DNA of 64,000 nt from Bacillota bacterium. Lineage in GTDB: Bacteria; Bacillota; Clostridia; Peptostreptococcales; Anaerovoracaceae. The notes beneath the pieces were generated by a model. That model worked only from the letters and a program-made list of their open reading frames with translations. It was not told where the DNA came from and made no database searches. Location: the NCBI GenBank assembly GCA_023415235.1, contig JAEZLP010000069.1:62001-126000 (forward strand), read 5' to 3'. The position numbers and the translations under genes are program-made. Positions 35,928 to 45,495 of this stretch are shown here, one piece after another (within the stretch, counting starts at the first letter, position 1; each line of letters starts with the position of its first letter).

Positions 35928-36710
35928 TTGTTAACTCAGATTGACAGCAGGACACTGGCATACGTCAATTTGTTCGCAGTGCTTGGAACCCTGGAAAACC
36001 TTTGTGAGCTGGTTCCCGAAGCAAGGAAGCTTCTGGCCGGAAAATCCCCCATATCCGTCGGCTTTCAGGTAAAGGACGGACCCAGCGCCACATTGACCTT
36101 TGCCGACGAAAGCTGCCATATGACGGAAGACTGCAATAGTTGTACCATCAAGCTTCCCTTTTCCTCCTGCGAAAAATTCAACGGGCTGATTGCAGGAACC
36201 GTCACACCGGTTCCGTCAAAAGGATTAACTAAAATTTCATTCCTGGCGAAAACCTTCGCTCCGCTGACGGAATTGCTGACAAGATATCTCAAACCGTCAA
36301 AGGAGGATCTGGAGGACAGCAATTTCCGTGAAATCAATACAAAGCTGACTCTCTACACCGCTGCGGCAGCCATTGCCCAGATCGGAAACCAGGATCAAAG
36401 CGGAAGATTCAGCGCCGGTCTGATGCCGGACGGGGATATTGCCATCAATGTCAAGGATGTGATGGGCATCACTGTGAATGTCAAGAATCACCGGCTGACC
36501 ACATTGAAAAAACCCTGCGACAAGCCCAGGGCGGTTATGACCTTTTCCAGCCTGGACATTGCCGGTCAGCTATTAAACGGTGAGGCCAGCGCCATGGCCT
36601 GCATCTGCAACGGAACGGTCACCATGGGAGGCATGCTTCCCATGATAGACAACATGAACCGTATTCTTTTCCGGGTCGGTCAGTATTTAAGTCAGGAGGT
36701 GGACCAATGA
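35928..36710 (+). CDS. SCP2-like sterol-carrier-fold protein
   Basis: A protein of about 260 residues. The TTG start at 35928 is chosen because AAGGAGG lies eight bases upstream; the ATG-initiated longer frame has none. It contains two copies of an SCP2-like pattern: an N-terminal lipid-binding-like half (SVGFQVKDGPSATLTFADES ... CTIKLPFSSCEKFNGLIAGT) and a C-terminal half (ITVNVKNHRLTT ... RAVMTFSSLDIAGQLLNGE), ending in GTVTMGGMLPMIDNMNRIL. The fold binds lipids or hydrophobic molecules. It overlaps the aminotransferase gene by 4 bp, so the pair likely shares a pathway. The true ligand is unknown. Confidence 0.72.
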   Translation: MLTQIDSRTLAYVNLFAVLGTLENLCELVPEARKLLAGKSPISVGFQVKDGPSATLTFADESCHMTEDCNSCTIKLPFSSCEKFNGLIAGTVTPVPSKGLTKISFLAKTFAPLTELLTRYLKPSKEDLEDSNFREINTKLTLYTAAAAIAQIGNQDQSGRFSAGLMPDGDIAINVKDVMGITVNVKNHRLTTLKKPCDKPRAVMTFSSLDIAGQLLNGEASAMACICNGTVTMGGMLPMIDNMNRILFRVGQYLSQEVDQ

Positions 36711-37954
36711 AATTCCCGATCTATGAATACCCGAAAAGCCGGGAAGCCTTCGCACGAGCCTTCCGGGTCATCCCATCCGGAATCTACGGACACCAGGGGC
36801 CGTCAGAAGGCTGCTATATCCCCCAGGATGCATTCCCGCTCTTCTCCTCGAGGGCAAAGGGCGCCCACTTCTGGGATCTGGACGGAAACGACTTTATTGA
36901 CTATATGTGCGGGTACGGTCCAAACGTCCTGGGATATTGCGACGAGGATGTGGATGCAGCTGCACTGCAGCAGCTGAAGAAGGAAAACTGCGTGACCATT
37001 CCGTCCTCCGTCATGGTTGATTTTGCCGAGCTTCTGGTGGACACGGTGGAAAGCGCGGATTGGGCGTTCTTTGCCAAAAATGGAAGCGATGTGACCTCCC
37101 TGGCAGTTTTGACCGCCAGAGCGGCTACCTGCAGAAAGAAAATCGTATTTTTCAACGGATATTATCACGGCGTTGCTCCCTGGTCCCAGAAGCTGGATTA
37201 TCCGGGAGTTCTGGAAGAGGAGGTCGCCAACAATCTCTATGTGGAATTTAATGATTTTCCGGCTCTGGAGAAGGTTTTTCTCGAACATAAAGGAGAAATT
37301 GCAGGGCTTATATCCCAGCCTTACATGCACGGCAACTTCAGGGATAACTTCTATCCGTCTGACGGATACTGGCAGAACGTCCGCAAGCTCTGCGACGATC
37401 ACGGTGTGGTGCTGATTCTGGACGATGTCCGGGCCGGCTTCCGTCTGGATCTGGCCGGTTCCGATCATTATTTCGGTTTCAAAGCAGATCTGATCTGCTT
37501 CTGCAAGGCCCTGGCAAACGGATATAACGTTTCCGCCCTCTGCGGCAGAGAATCGCTGAAGGAAGTGGTCAGCAGCTTAACCTTTACCGGCAGTTACTGG
37601 ATGAGCGCAGTTCCCTTCGCCGCTGGAATCGCCTGCATCAACAAGCTGAAAGCGCTGAATGCTCCAACGATTTTTGAAGAAAAGGGCAAGAAACTGATGG
37701 ATGGCTTTCAGGCTGCCGCCGCAAACAACGGTTTTCATCTGGTGGTATCCGGCCCGCCGGCCTTGTTCTATCTGAGACTTGCGGACGATGATTCCCTGAT
37801 GCTCCATCAGAAGTGGATTGCAGAATGCGTAAAGCGCGGAATCTTTCTGACCTCCCATCACAACCACTTCATCAATGCAGCGCTGACGGACGAGGACATC
37901 AACCGTTCCATCGAAATCGCGGAAGACGCGTTCCATTCCATACAAAAAGAGTAG
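36707..37954 (+). CDS. Class III PLP aminotransferase (glutamate-1-semialdehyde mutase-like)
   Basis: A 415-residue fold-type I enzyme. Class III features are WDLDGNDFIDYMCGYGPNVLGY (shown in part), FFAKNGSDVTSLAV, ILDDVRAGFR with the pyridine-binding Asp, and the PLP lysine in FCKALANGYNVSALCG (about residue 266). It resembles HemL and related 2,1-aminomutases, but tetrapyrrole genes are absent around it and the partner is an SCP2-like protein, so another keto or amino substrate is likely. Translation is coupled to the upstream gene through ATGA. Confidence 0.88.
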   Translation: MKFPIYEYPKSREAFARAFRVIPSGIYGHQGPSEGCYIPQDAFPLFSSRAKGAHFWDLDGNDFIDYMCGYGPNVLGYCDEDVDAAALQQLKKENCVTIPSSVMVDFAELLVDTVESADWAFFAKNGSDVTSLAVLTARAATCRKKIVFFNGYYHGVAPWSQKLDYPGVLEEEVANNLYVEFNDFPALEKVFLEHKGEIAGLISQPYMHGNFRDNFYPSDGYWQNVRKLCDDHGVVLILDDVRAGFRLDLAGSDHYFGFKADLICFCKALANGYNVSALCGRESLKEVVSSLTFTGSYWMSAVPFAAGIACINKLKALNAPTIFEEKGKKLMDGFQAAAANNGFHLVVSGPPALFYLRLADDDSLMLHQKWIAECVKRGIFLTSHHNHFINAALTDEDINRSIEIAEDAFHSIQKE

Positions 37955-37985
37955 AAGGATAACATGAAATGGAGCCCCGCAGCAT

Positions 37986-38020
37986 AAAAAAAGCCCACTA
38001 TATCCAAAGTATAGTGGGCT
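37986..38020 (-). terminator. Rho-independent terminator
   Basis: AGCCCACTATA pairs with TATAGTGGGCT across a 7-base loop (37992-38020). Read leftward, the stem is followed by seven T residues, so it ends the TraB transcript. On the plus strand it lies just after the aminotransferase gene, but with only a weak T-tract, so it may act in both directions. Confidence 0.8.
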
Positions 38021-38090
38021 CTTCCATTCATATCCATCATCCTGTCATAGGATTTTCCGAAGCATTCTCTGATTGATTGCAAATTCGGTT

Positions 38091-39284
38091 TTAAAACAGA
38101 TTCTTTATAATGCCGGCGCCGGCGATAAATGTGCCGAGAGACGCTCCGAGATTGGCCATAAAGACGACTAGAATGATCCGAAGCAGCCTGTTCCTGAAAA
38201 AGCCCTTGAAGGTCAGAATGTCCTCGGATACATCCTGTAAATCCTTCACCGTCGGTTTTCTGATGGTGGCCTCCACCAAGCCGGTAAACCAGCCGCAGGC
38301 CAGCAGCGGGTTGAGGGTGGTAAAGGGCGCCATTACGAAAGAGGTCAGGATGCTGAGCGGATGACCCAGCGATAATGCCGTGAAAGCGGCGGCCAGCGCC
38401 CCAGTCCACAAGACCCATGCCGAAAGCTGCTCCAGCCCCGTCTGGATATTGGTGAAAAACGCGTAGGCAAGCAGACCGAAGATAATAGCCGGAATGATCC
38501 AGCCTGAAATCTTAGAGATAGGATTTACCGGCGGTACAACAGAAATCTCTTCCAGATCCTGTTCTTTATAAATCTCTTCTTTTACCCCCGGCACATGGGC
38601 TCCCCCAAGAACAGCTACGACCTTCTTTCCCGGAGCCGTTTTGATTTTTGCCGCTAGATATTGATCTCGCTCGGTGATGAGAATTTTTCCGATCCCCGGA
38701 AATTTCTCCTTCACGCTGGCCATCATCGACTGCAGCATGTCCGCCTTCAGCAGATCCTGGATATCCTGGTCCGTGAGCTCCGCGTCGTCCTCATCAAAGG
38801 AAAAAACCAGGCCGGTCAGCAGTTTCGTTTTTTCCCAGAGGCCCAGCTTGCGCCATATTCTTAAAAAGGTAGTCTGGATGTTCCGATCCGCAAGGACCAG
38901 TTGGGCCCCAGTTTCTTCCGCGCTTTTGATTCCTTGAATCATCTCTCCTCCCACAGGAGCATCCAGCTTCTTTGCCATCTTCTTTTGGTAGGAGCTCAGC
39001 GCAAGATTGGCCAGCAGAAATCCAACCCTCTTTGATTTGATCACCTTGACAATATCAGTGTTTTCCCAGGATTTGGGGTTCTGTATATTCGTATACCGTT
39101 GTTCGTCCAGCTCGACGCAGACGCTGTCCGGTTTTTCCTCTTCAATCACCTGTTTGACAAGCTCCGCGCTCTCCTTGGAAACATGCGCGGTTGCGATCAG
39201 AATGATCTCCTTGTCCTCTATCATTAATCTCGTGACGTTATCCATATTGAGATCCGTCTGCCCCTCATTGTTATCCGTATTCAA
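38091..39284 (-). CDS. TraB family protein
   Basis: A 397-residue protein with an N-terminal TraB/GumN-like domain (ILIATAHVSKESAELVKQVI, then VCVELDEQRY) and a conserved GGAHVPG near residue 228, followed by about four hydrophobic segments (from about 255) that anchor it in the membrane. TraB-domain proteins include the enterococcal pheromone shutdown factor and archaeal/eukaryotic relatives, and are thought to be metal-dependent hydrolases or proteases (family knowledge). A TTGATT-17-TAGAAT promoter candidate lies over 39390-39418. It is a single gene with its own terminator. Confidence 0.87.
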   Translation of the reverse strand: MNTDNNEGQTDLNMDNVTRLMIEDKEIILIATAHVSKESAELVKQVIEEEKPDSVCVELDEQRYTNIQNPKSWENTDIVKVIKSKRVGFLLANLALSSYQKKMAKKLDAPVGGEMIQGIKSAEETGAQLVLADRNIQTTFLRIWRKLGLWEKTKLLTGLVFSFDEDDAELTDQDIQDLLKADMLQSMMASVKEKFPGIGKILITERDQYLAAKIKTAPGKKVVAVLGGAHVPGVKEEIYKEQDLEEISVVPPVNPISKISGWIIPAIIFGLLAYAFFTNIQTGLEQLSAWVLWTGALAAAFTALSLGHPLSILTSFVMAPFTTLNPLLACGWFTGLVEATIRKPTVKDLQDVSEDILTFKGFFRNRLLRIILVVFMANLGASLGTFIAGAGIIKNLF

Positions 39285-39389
39285 TATCTTTCTCCCCTCA
39301 ATTCCAAGCGTTCTTCGCTGCTTGACCCCACCGGTATTATTCCCTGAGATTTAGTCAATGATGTTGAAATTGCAACGAATATTAATATG

Positions 39390-39418
39390 ATTCTACTATA
39401 GAAGGAAAGGAAAATCAA
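39390..39418 (-). promoter_or_regulatory. Candidate sigma-A promoter of the TraB gene
   Basis: Read leftward, TTGATT (39413-39418), 17-bp spacer, TAGAAT (39390-39395). Each hexamer is one or two bases off consensus. It lies about 110 bp upstream of the TraB start. Confidence 0.4.
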
Positions 39419-39441
39419 GAACTCCTTTGGCTGCTCCATGT

Positions 39442-42258
39442 CTATGCCTGTTCGTAAAGGGCTTCAATCATGTCCGCATATTTCCGGATAATGGCCTTTC
39501 GCTTCATCTTCAGATTTGCCGTGAGCTCCCCGCCTTCAATGGTCAGATCTTCTTTCAGAACAGCCCATTTTTTCACCTGTTCCGGATGGGAAAGCTGCAG
39601 GTTGGCCATTTGGACGCCTTTTTCCGCCGCTTCCGCAGCAGCGCTTTCCTCTTGCCTGCCGCCCCAGAACAGGGCGACGCAGTACGGCTTATCATCTCCG
39701 TATACCAAAACGTGATCGAAACCCGCAGCCTCCCTCAGGGCCATCTCAATTTTTACAGGGTCAATATTCTTGCCGTAGGAAGTGATGATCATTTCCTTCT
39801 TCCGTCCATTTAAAACAAGGTAATGATCCTCCGTCAACGTTCCGTAATCTCCCGTATGCAGCCATCCGTCCTCCAGCGGCGACTCGCCGTCATCTGCAAA
39901 AAAACGGCCGTTCATATACCCCTTCATGACCTGCGGACCCTTCACCAGCACTTCCCCATCGGATGCGATCCTGATCTGTGTATCGGGAAGCGGTTCCCCT
40001 ACCGTATCAATCCTGTTGGCCATATGGCGGTTCAGCGTGATCAACGGCGCCTCTGTCAGGCCATAGGCGTTATGGACCTCTATCCCTATGAACCGCAAAT
40101 TTTGAAGGAGCTCCATACTCACTGGCGCGGAACCGACGATCAGTTGGGCGCAGCGGTCGATACCGGCCTTCCTTCTAACGGCAAAGCCGAGAAGTCTGCC
40201 CAGCAGCTGCTTCATAACGCTTCTGCTGCTTCGGTACCAACGGCCTATGGTGCTTTGCTCCGCGCTTTCCCAGACCTTTTCATAAAACCTGGGCACCGAG
40301 AAAAAGACGGTGGGTCTGATTTTCGGAAGCGCCTTCTGCAAATCACGGAAATTTTCCAGATAGTAAATTTCGATGGGGGCGGGAGAAAAGTAAATGGCAT
40401 AAGACGCCAGGATCCCCTCCACCACATGGTTCATCGGAAGAAAGGACAGATAGGTGATTCTTCGGGTGCGCGCCTTCCATGGCGGCAGGGATGCAAGGGA
40501 TTCGGCCATGCTTCGAAGGCCGGCGTGATCAAAGGCCGCCGCCTTCGGTTTGCCTGTGGTTCCCGAGGTATATCGCAGTGTGGCAAGGTCCCCAAAGCCG
40601 ACAGGGGCAGCTTTTAGCGCATCCGCCTCCCCTTTGCCGGACTCTGCGCCATATCCTAAAAATTCATCCCATTCCAGATGGCTTCCCGCAACCGTGTTTC
40701 TGCAGAAGGATACTACAGGAATGTTCAAGCCGGCACCGGAGATCTGTTCAAGGATTTCGGGCACTCCCGCAAATAAAATTACCGAGCCGCTTTCCCGGAT
40801 GATTTCTATTAATTCTGGGACCGGACTGCTGTAGTACAAGGGTACGCTGACGCATCCGCTCAATCCTGCGGCGACATCAATGACAAAATACCGGGAACAG
40901 TTAAACCCGACCACTGCAATCCGCTGACCGGGCTTTGCGCCCAATCCATGCAATGCAGAGACCGCCATTCTGATCTCTTTTCTGATTTCCTCAGGACTTC
41001 GGGAAACCATCTTTCCCGAGATGATATCGTGGAAGCAAACCAGTCTGCTTTTTCCTGACAATCTAAAATAGGCCTGCTCATGGACGGTTCGCTCCGATCT
41101 GTGCATAAAACCGCTGCTGCAGGCGTATGTAAGAATATTGGGGAAAAAATCCCGCCAGCTCCCCTGATACCTGCTCATGATCCGGTCGATATTGTCACGC
41201 CGATAGACTCTGTCTTCTTCAAAATAAGAGGAAAGGGAAAGCAGGGAGCGAAAGGCGCTTTTTCTTCGCAAGAAACGAGTCATCCATCGGAAGTGACTGA
41301 CCCGCAAGGGGATAAAGACAGGACGCGGGAGACGGACATGCAGCTTTTTCAGCGCCCATTTCCTGGTATATTCCATCATCTCCCCGACGGTGGGAAGCGC
41401 TTCGGCCGGAAGAGTAAGATGAAAGCAAAGGCCGGCTGCCGCCGGATCGAAGGTCAGTTCTGCGATCGCCTCCACCACATAGTCGCAGGGGACCATATTG
41501 ATTTTCATGGAAGGATTCACCGGAAAAAATTTTAGTTTGCCGGTGAGATATAAACGCAGCGGAAAGTAAAGGGTATTAAAGGTTTTTATCATTCCGTTCC
41601 TGGAATCGCCTACCACCATACCGGGCCGAAACACAGAAACGGGAAGCTCCTCCGCCGCTTTCCTGACGAGAAGTTCCCCTTCATACTTGCTTTGTTCGTA
41701 ATGGTTGGAAAAACCATATCTGTCCGTAAGGTCAGACTCGGATACACTGCCTCTTCTTGCACCTGCCACATATGCGGTGGAAACATAGGAAAAACGGCTG
41801 AGACCATGGAGGAGATGGATTCGGGAGGCCAGCTCCAACAGGTGTTTGACGCCTTCCACGTTGATTTTCCGAAGCTGATCCAGAGGTTCGTCAAGGCGGA
41901 TGTCCGCCGCAAGATGGATGATATGACCCACATTTTCTGCCAGCTCCTCATATTCCTGGCCGCTGAGCCCAAGCCCGGGAAGGCTCAGGTCTCCTTTCAG
42001 AACCCGGACCCGCCGGCCGATCTCTTTTATCATAACGGGCCAATCCTGCCAGATCCGTTCCAGCCTCCTTGCGGCGGCGGAGACGCTGTCTGCCCGGATC
42101 GGAACGATAACTGAAAGCTCCGTCCTTTCCAATATGAAACGGACCACCTGTGTTCCAAGAAACCCCGCGGCTCCGGTGATCAATACCGCTTTATCGTGAT
42201 GAGCCGGCTTACTGGCTTGAATTGTCCTTGCTGTTTGATATGGAGCATCCGTTTTCAT
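39442..42258 (-). CDS. Fused NAD(P)-dependent acyl reductase (SDR) and AMP-forming acyl ligase
   Basis: A 938-residue two-domain enzyme. The N-terminal half is an extended SDR of the fatty-acyl reductase/thioester reductase type: VLITGAAGFLGTQVV for NAD(P), VSTAYVAG, and the YxxxK pair in HYEQSKYEGE (about 188). From about residue 385 a full ANL ligase follows: P-loop YTSGTTGKPK (about 566), GLTEAP, GWLHTGDYG (about 801), GRKKEMIITSYG and the catalytic Lys in LTANLKMKRK near the end. There is no carrier-protein domain between them. It could activate a fatty or other carboxylic acid and reduce it to an aldehyde. Last gene of a four-gene operon, 4-bp overlap with the pyruvyl transferase. Confidence 0.9.
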   Translation of the reverse strand: MKTDAPYQTARTIQASKPAHHDKAVLITGAAGFLGTQVVRFILERTELSVIVPIRADSVSAAARRLERIWQDWPVMIKEIGRRVRVLKGDLSLPGLGLSGQEYEELAENVGHIIHLAADIRLDEPLDQLRKINVEGVKHLLELASRIHLLHGLSRFSYVSTAYVAGARRGSVSESDLTDRYGFSNHYEQSKYEGELLVRKAAEELPVSVFRPGMVVGDSRNGMIKTFNTLYFPLRLYLTGKLKFFPVNPSMKINMVPCDYVVEAIAELTFDPAAAGLCFHLTLPAEALPTVGEMMEYTRKWALKKLHVRLPRPVFIPLRVSHFRWMTRFLRRKSAFRSLLSLSSYFEEDRVYRRDNIDRIMSRYQGSWRDFFPNILTYACSSGFMHRSERTVHEQAYFRLSGKSRLVCFHDIISGKMVSRSPEEIRKEIRMAVSALHGLGAKPGQRIAVVGFNCSRYFVIDVAAGLSGCVSVPLYYSSPVPELIEIIRESGSVILFAGVPEILEQISGAGLNIPVVSFCRNTVAGSHLEWDEFLGYGAESGKGEADALKAAPVGFGDLATLRYTSGTTGKPKAAAFDHAGLRSMAESLASLPPWKARTRRITYLSFLPMNHVVEGILASYAIYFSPAPIEIYYLENFRDLQKALPKIRPTVFFSVPRFYEKVWESAEQSTIGRWYRSSRSVMKQLLGRLLGFAVRRKAGIDRCAQLIVGSAPVSMELLQNLRFIGIEVHNAYGLTEAPLITLNRHMANRIDTVGEPLPDTQIRIASDGEVLVKGPQVMKGYMNGRFFADDGESPLEDGWLHTGDYGTLTEDHYLVLNGRKKEMIITSYGKNIDPVKIEMALREAAGFDHVLVYGDDKPYCVALFWGGRQEESAAAEAAEKGVQMANLQLSHPEQVKKWAVLKEDLTIEGGELTANLKMKRKAIIRKYADMIEALYEQA

Positions 42259-43520
42259 AAAGTCGCCTCCCGGTTTACCAAGTTTTCAAGGAGTTTTTGA
42301 TTCCGCTTTGCGCGTTCTTGATGAATCAGACTATTCTTTTCTAGGATTTCTCTCTGCCTCTCAGGCCCTCGCATAAGCTTTTTCGTTCGCTCCTCCAAAA
42401 GCTGAAAAAGCCCGGGAGCAGTGTGCTCTAAAAAGTACTCGTCGAAGATCCCCAGATCCTGATAAAGGTCTCTGAGCCTCTGATCATGGCCAATGGCGAT
42501 CTGAGGCACCGCTGCTTCCAGGGAAAGCACCGCCGCATGATAGCGGGAAGTGATCAGCAGATCAAGACACCGCAGGATTGACGCCATTTGGGAGGCGTTG
42601 TATTCCATCGAAGAGAAAATCCGGGTCTTCTCCTGATTCCGCATGAAGGAGCGTATCATAAGTGTGAAATCTTCGTCCAGCTGCTCCATGCAGATCAAAG
42701 CAATCGATTTTTCGTGATTTTCAATCATATGGTCCGCAAACCGGGCATAATTCTCAGCCAGAGTTTTTCGACAGGACCGGCGCCGACGGGAGTCCGAGTA
42801 AAAATATGGCCAGCGGTAGCAGTTCTTTTTCCTGCCGAAAGGGCGGAACACAACCGGCCACAGATAAAAATCCACCGCGGCAAGGCCGATTACGCCATTC
42901 CTGGTCTCCGGCCAGCTGCCCGCTAGAAATTCCTTGTCTTGAGGATCCGGAGAAAAACCAAATGCGGAGTCGGCTGTCGCTTCGATCGGAGCGCTTACCT
43001 TCCAGCTCCTCAGACGGTCCGCCGCAGCTTTTGTTCGTGTGATAATGAGATCCGTCCTGGATGCAATCCGGCGAACCAGTCTCTGGTTGAATGGGCTGAG
43101 AAATCCAGAATCAACCGCATAGGCGACAATTGTTTTTCCTTTTATTCCCGCACAGGCGGTAACCCAGAGCCAAGCCCAGAGCAGACAGGAGCTCCAAGTA
43201 TCCATGTAGCAGCTTCCTTCCGTCAGCAAAATCAGATCGTGCTCCCTCACCAGCTTGTATAGAGCAAAGAAAAACACTGTGGGATACTCTACAATCCTGA
43301 GATTGGGTTCCTCTTTGATGTATCTGCGAAGATTCTTTCCGCAAATCGTAGGAATTGTGATTGCAATTTCATCACCCATCACCTGCCTGATCTCTTGGAT
43401 AATTGCCAACAGGCGGGCTTCCGAACCCGTATTGTTGGCTCCGTTATAACCCATCAGGAGAACTTTCCGAATTTCCGGGGCATCGGTTATTCCAGTACCG
43501 ATTTGTTTCTTTTCTTTCAT
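42255..43520 (-). CDS. Polysaccharide pyruvyl transferase family protein
   Basis: A 421-residue protein of the CsaB/WcaK-like pyruvyl transferase family: VLLMGYNGANNTGSEARLL at the N-terminus (family motif GYxGxxNxG), a central EGSCYMDTW and TADSAFGF, and a C-terminal TSRYHAAVLSLEAAVPQIAIG motif with the conserved R-x-H. Members transfer pyruvate from PEP as a ketal onto sugars; CsaB modifies the wall polymer that SLH domains bind. Here it overlaps a GMC oxidoreductase and an acyl reductase-ligase by 4 bp on either side, which suggests a lipid or glycolipid pathway instead. The acceptor is unknown. Confidence 0.87.
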   Translation of the reverse strand: MKEKKQIGTGITDAPEIRKVLLMGYNGANNTGSEARLLAIIQEIRQVMGDEIAITIPTICGKNLRRYIKEEPNLRIVEYPTVFFFALYKLVREHDLILLTEGSCYMDTWSSCLLWAWLWVTACAGIKGKTIVAYAVDSGFLSPFNQRLVRRIASRTDLIITRTKAAADRLRSWKVSAPIEATADSAFGFSPDPQDKEFLAGSWPETRNGVIGLAAVDFYLWPVVFRPFGRKKNCYRWPYFYSDSRRRRSCRKTLAENYARFADHMIENHEKSIALICMEQLDEDFTLMIRSFMRNQEKTRIFSSMEYNASQMASILRCLDLLITSRYHAAVLSLEAAVPQIAIGHDQRLRDLYQDLGIFDEYFLEHTAPGLFQLLEERTKKLMRGPERQREILEKNSLIHQERAKRNQKLLENLVNREATL

Positions 43521-44812
43521 GCATAAGACTCCGTAACTTTTTTCGCTACCCTTCCGGCCATTGCCATAATGGTGAGAATCGGGGGGTTGCCGAGAGATTC
43601 GGGGAACAGAGTTCCGTCCGCTACATAAAGGTTATCCGGCATTCCCGGATTGTGAAAGGACTCGGCTTCTTTTGCCGTCAACGGAAGCATACCGCTGGGA
43701 TGTCCGGCATTGATCGTTCCCAGAAAGATGTCGTCCCGGTGGATTCCAAATCGGTTGAGAATCTCCCTGCAGAGCTCCACAGCCTGGCCCAGCCTCTCCT
43801 GATCCACCGCTGTCAGCTTTTTATTGATGCGGCTGCCATTGACGGTTCCGCTGCAGGTATCGGCAAGCTTTATCATCATAGTAACGATATCCGAGGCAGG
43901 ATATCTCCAACTTTTATGAAAAAAGAAGCTCAAGTAATCAAAATATGGCGCAAGGATCTCATGTTCCCTTTGTACCGCAAAGGGCATGGAAAGCTCCCTG
44001 TTCTGCAGGCTCCCCTTATGCCGGGCGGACACGCAGAGCACAGGATCCACAAAAAGTCTGCTTTGACATGGTATTCCGGAATTCTGCAGAATTACAGGCG
44101 TAGAAAAACCACCGGCGGCCAGTATGACGATATCTGCCGGAATGAATTCACTTTTTAGTCCGCGCTTTACCTCTACCCCCTTAGCCAGATTGTTTTCAAT
44201 GACGACTCTCTCCGCTCTGCAGCGCAGAATCAGCTCCGCTCCGAGGCTTTGGGCGTCTCTGATAAAGTGACGGCTATCCCATTTTACTCCGTACCGGCAT
44301 CCCATCACACATTTGCCGCAGCCGGTGCATCGGCTGTAATCCCCCAGTTTAGGCAGCGGACTTGGATGTAAATCCATTTCTTCACAGATTTCAAACAACC
44401 TTCTGGAGGCAGGCTGCCATTTGTCCCTGTGATCATATGTAATAGGAATCTCCCGCAGCAGTTCCTGAAATTCGCTGTCAAGATCGATCCCCAGCTCCTT
44501 CAGCCCCTGGTCCTGACGCAGGGCATTCCCAGCGGACAGCGTGGTTGTCCCGCCCAGGCCGCTTCCATTCACCATAACCATTTTATCTTCCGTTTTCCGC
44601 ACCTTCATGTTGGGGAAGAGCAGCTGTATCTCCCGCTCATCGAAAAACAGTTCTGTCATCCTCATCTTCTCCAGCACTGGAAATGAAAAGGTAAAGGGTT
44701 TGAATTCTCCTCCGGCTTCCAGGATCGTGACCCGAAACCTGCCCTGGAGTTTTTTGGCGGCTGTGGCTCCCCCGGCGCCGCTGCCCACAATCAATACATG
44801 TTTCACATCCAA
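43517..44812 (-). CDS. GMC-type FAD oxidoreductase with ferredoxin-like Cys motif
   Basis: A 431-residue flavoprotein. The N-terminus is an FAD-binding fold (VLIVGSGAGGATAAKKL), with GSGLGGTTTLSAGN as the GMC signature and VADGTLFPESLGNPPILT at the C-terminus. An inserted CTGCGKCVMGC motif (about 164-174) can carry part of an FeS cluster, as in the long-chain alcohol oxidase/cholesterol oxidase-like group. An alcohol or other CH-OH substrate is expected. It follows the ATC-like gene by five bases and overlaps the pyruvyl transferase by 4 bp. In an anaerobe, electrons likely go to a ferredoxin or quinone rather than oxygen (inference). Confidence 0.88.
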   Translation of the reverse strand: MDVKHVLIVGSGAGGATAAKKLQGRFRVTILEAGGEFKPFTFSFPVLEKMRMTELFFDEREIQLLFPNMKVRKTEDKMVMVNGSGLGGTTTLSAGNALRQDQGLKELGIDLDSEFQELLREIPITYDHRDKWQPASRRLFEICEEMDLHPSPLPKLGDYSRCTGCGKCVMGCRYGVKWDSRHFIRDAQSLGAELILRCRAERVVIENNLAKGVEVKRGLKSEFIPADIVILAAGGFSTPVILQNSGIPCQSRLFVDPVLCVSARHKGSLQNRELSMPFAVQREHEILAPYFDYLSFFFHKSWRYPASDIVTMMIKLADTCSGTVNGSRINKKLTAVDQERLGQAVELCREILNRFGIHRDDIFLGTINAGHPSGMLPLTAKEAESFHNPGMPDNLYVADGTLFPESLGNPPILTIMAMAGRVAKKVTESYA

Positions 44813-44817
44813 TCTCC

Positions 44818-45438
44818 TTATTCCTTGCTTTCCTCGATTCTTTCCGAGGAATTATGATACCTTCCGTTTAATCCGGTCTGCCCGACAATCGTTCCGCAGC
44901 AGCAGTCAGGGCCCTCTGTGATCCTTTGCGTAAAGGTCAGTTTTCCTCCTCCGGTCAAACCGGCCGCGAGTCCTTCATCCAGAGAAGAAATCAGCGCACA
45001 GGTTTCCGGTGAGTAATAATTGCTGAAAAAACACTCCGTAATCTTAAATTTGCATTGATCCGCTCCCGCTTCCTTCAGATCGTTCGGCCTGGCTGCATCA
45101 TAGCGGAACCTGATTCCGATCAGCTGGTATATCAGCACAAGCGCGTTCATTGATCCGTCCCATGTCCGGATATGCAAGCCTCTTCCAAGTTCCCTCCCGA
45201 AACGATAGGCGTGATCGTACAGACGGATTTTGACTTCCTCTGCCGGAATGGTTCCCTGCAGACAGCGCTGTGCCTGGTTTTTTGTAAATTCCGCATACTT
45301 CAATAGACAAGCATCATATGTCAGTCGATGCAATTCGGGCATTTCTGCCAAAAAAGCATCGGCCGTGAGTTGGAACAATTCCTTCAGTTTTTTCTTCCTG
45401 AAAAGATAAGCCAGCCAGCTTCTCATTTTATCGATCAT
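44818..45438 (-). CDS. L-2-amino-thiazoline-4-carboxylate hydrolase-like protein
   Basis: A 206-residue protein whose C-terminal half (CKFKITECFF, SPETCALISSLDEGLAAGL, LTFTQRITEGPDCCCGTI) resembles the ATC_hydrolase family with conserved Cys and acidic residues. The N-terminal half is mostly helical. No signal peptide is seen. It is the first gene of the four-gene operon; AAGGAG sits nine bases before its ATG and a consensus promoter lies about 60 bases upstream. Family members include enzymes opening thiazoline rings, but many are uncharacterised, so the name is a family label only. Confidence 0.68.
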   Translation of the reverse strand: MIDKMRSWLAYLFRKKKLKELFQLTADAFLAEMPELHRLTYDACLLKYAEFTKNQAQRCLQGTIPAEEVKIRLYDHAYRFGRELGRGLHIRTWDGSMNALVLIYQLIGIRFRYDAARPNDLKEAGADQCKFKITECFFSNYYSPETCALISSLDEGLAAGLTGGGKLTFTQRITEGPDCCCGTIVGQTGLNGRYHNSSERIEESKE

Positions 45439-45495
45439 ACAGAAGAGCTCCTTACGAATATTTGAGGAGAAAGCAACATGCTTAAATCGGCTTTC

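Noticed and set aside
39442..42258. Carboxylic acid reductase (CAR)
   Set aside because: CAR enzymes have the order adenylation, carrier, reductase. Here the reductase comes first and no phosphopantetheine site is visible, so only the general chemistry is compared.
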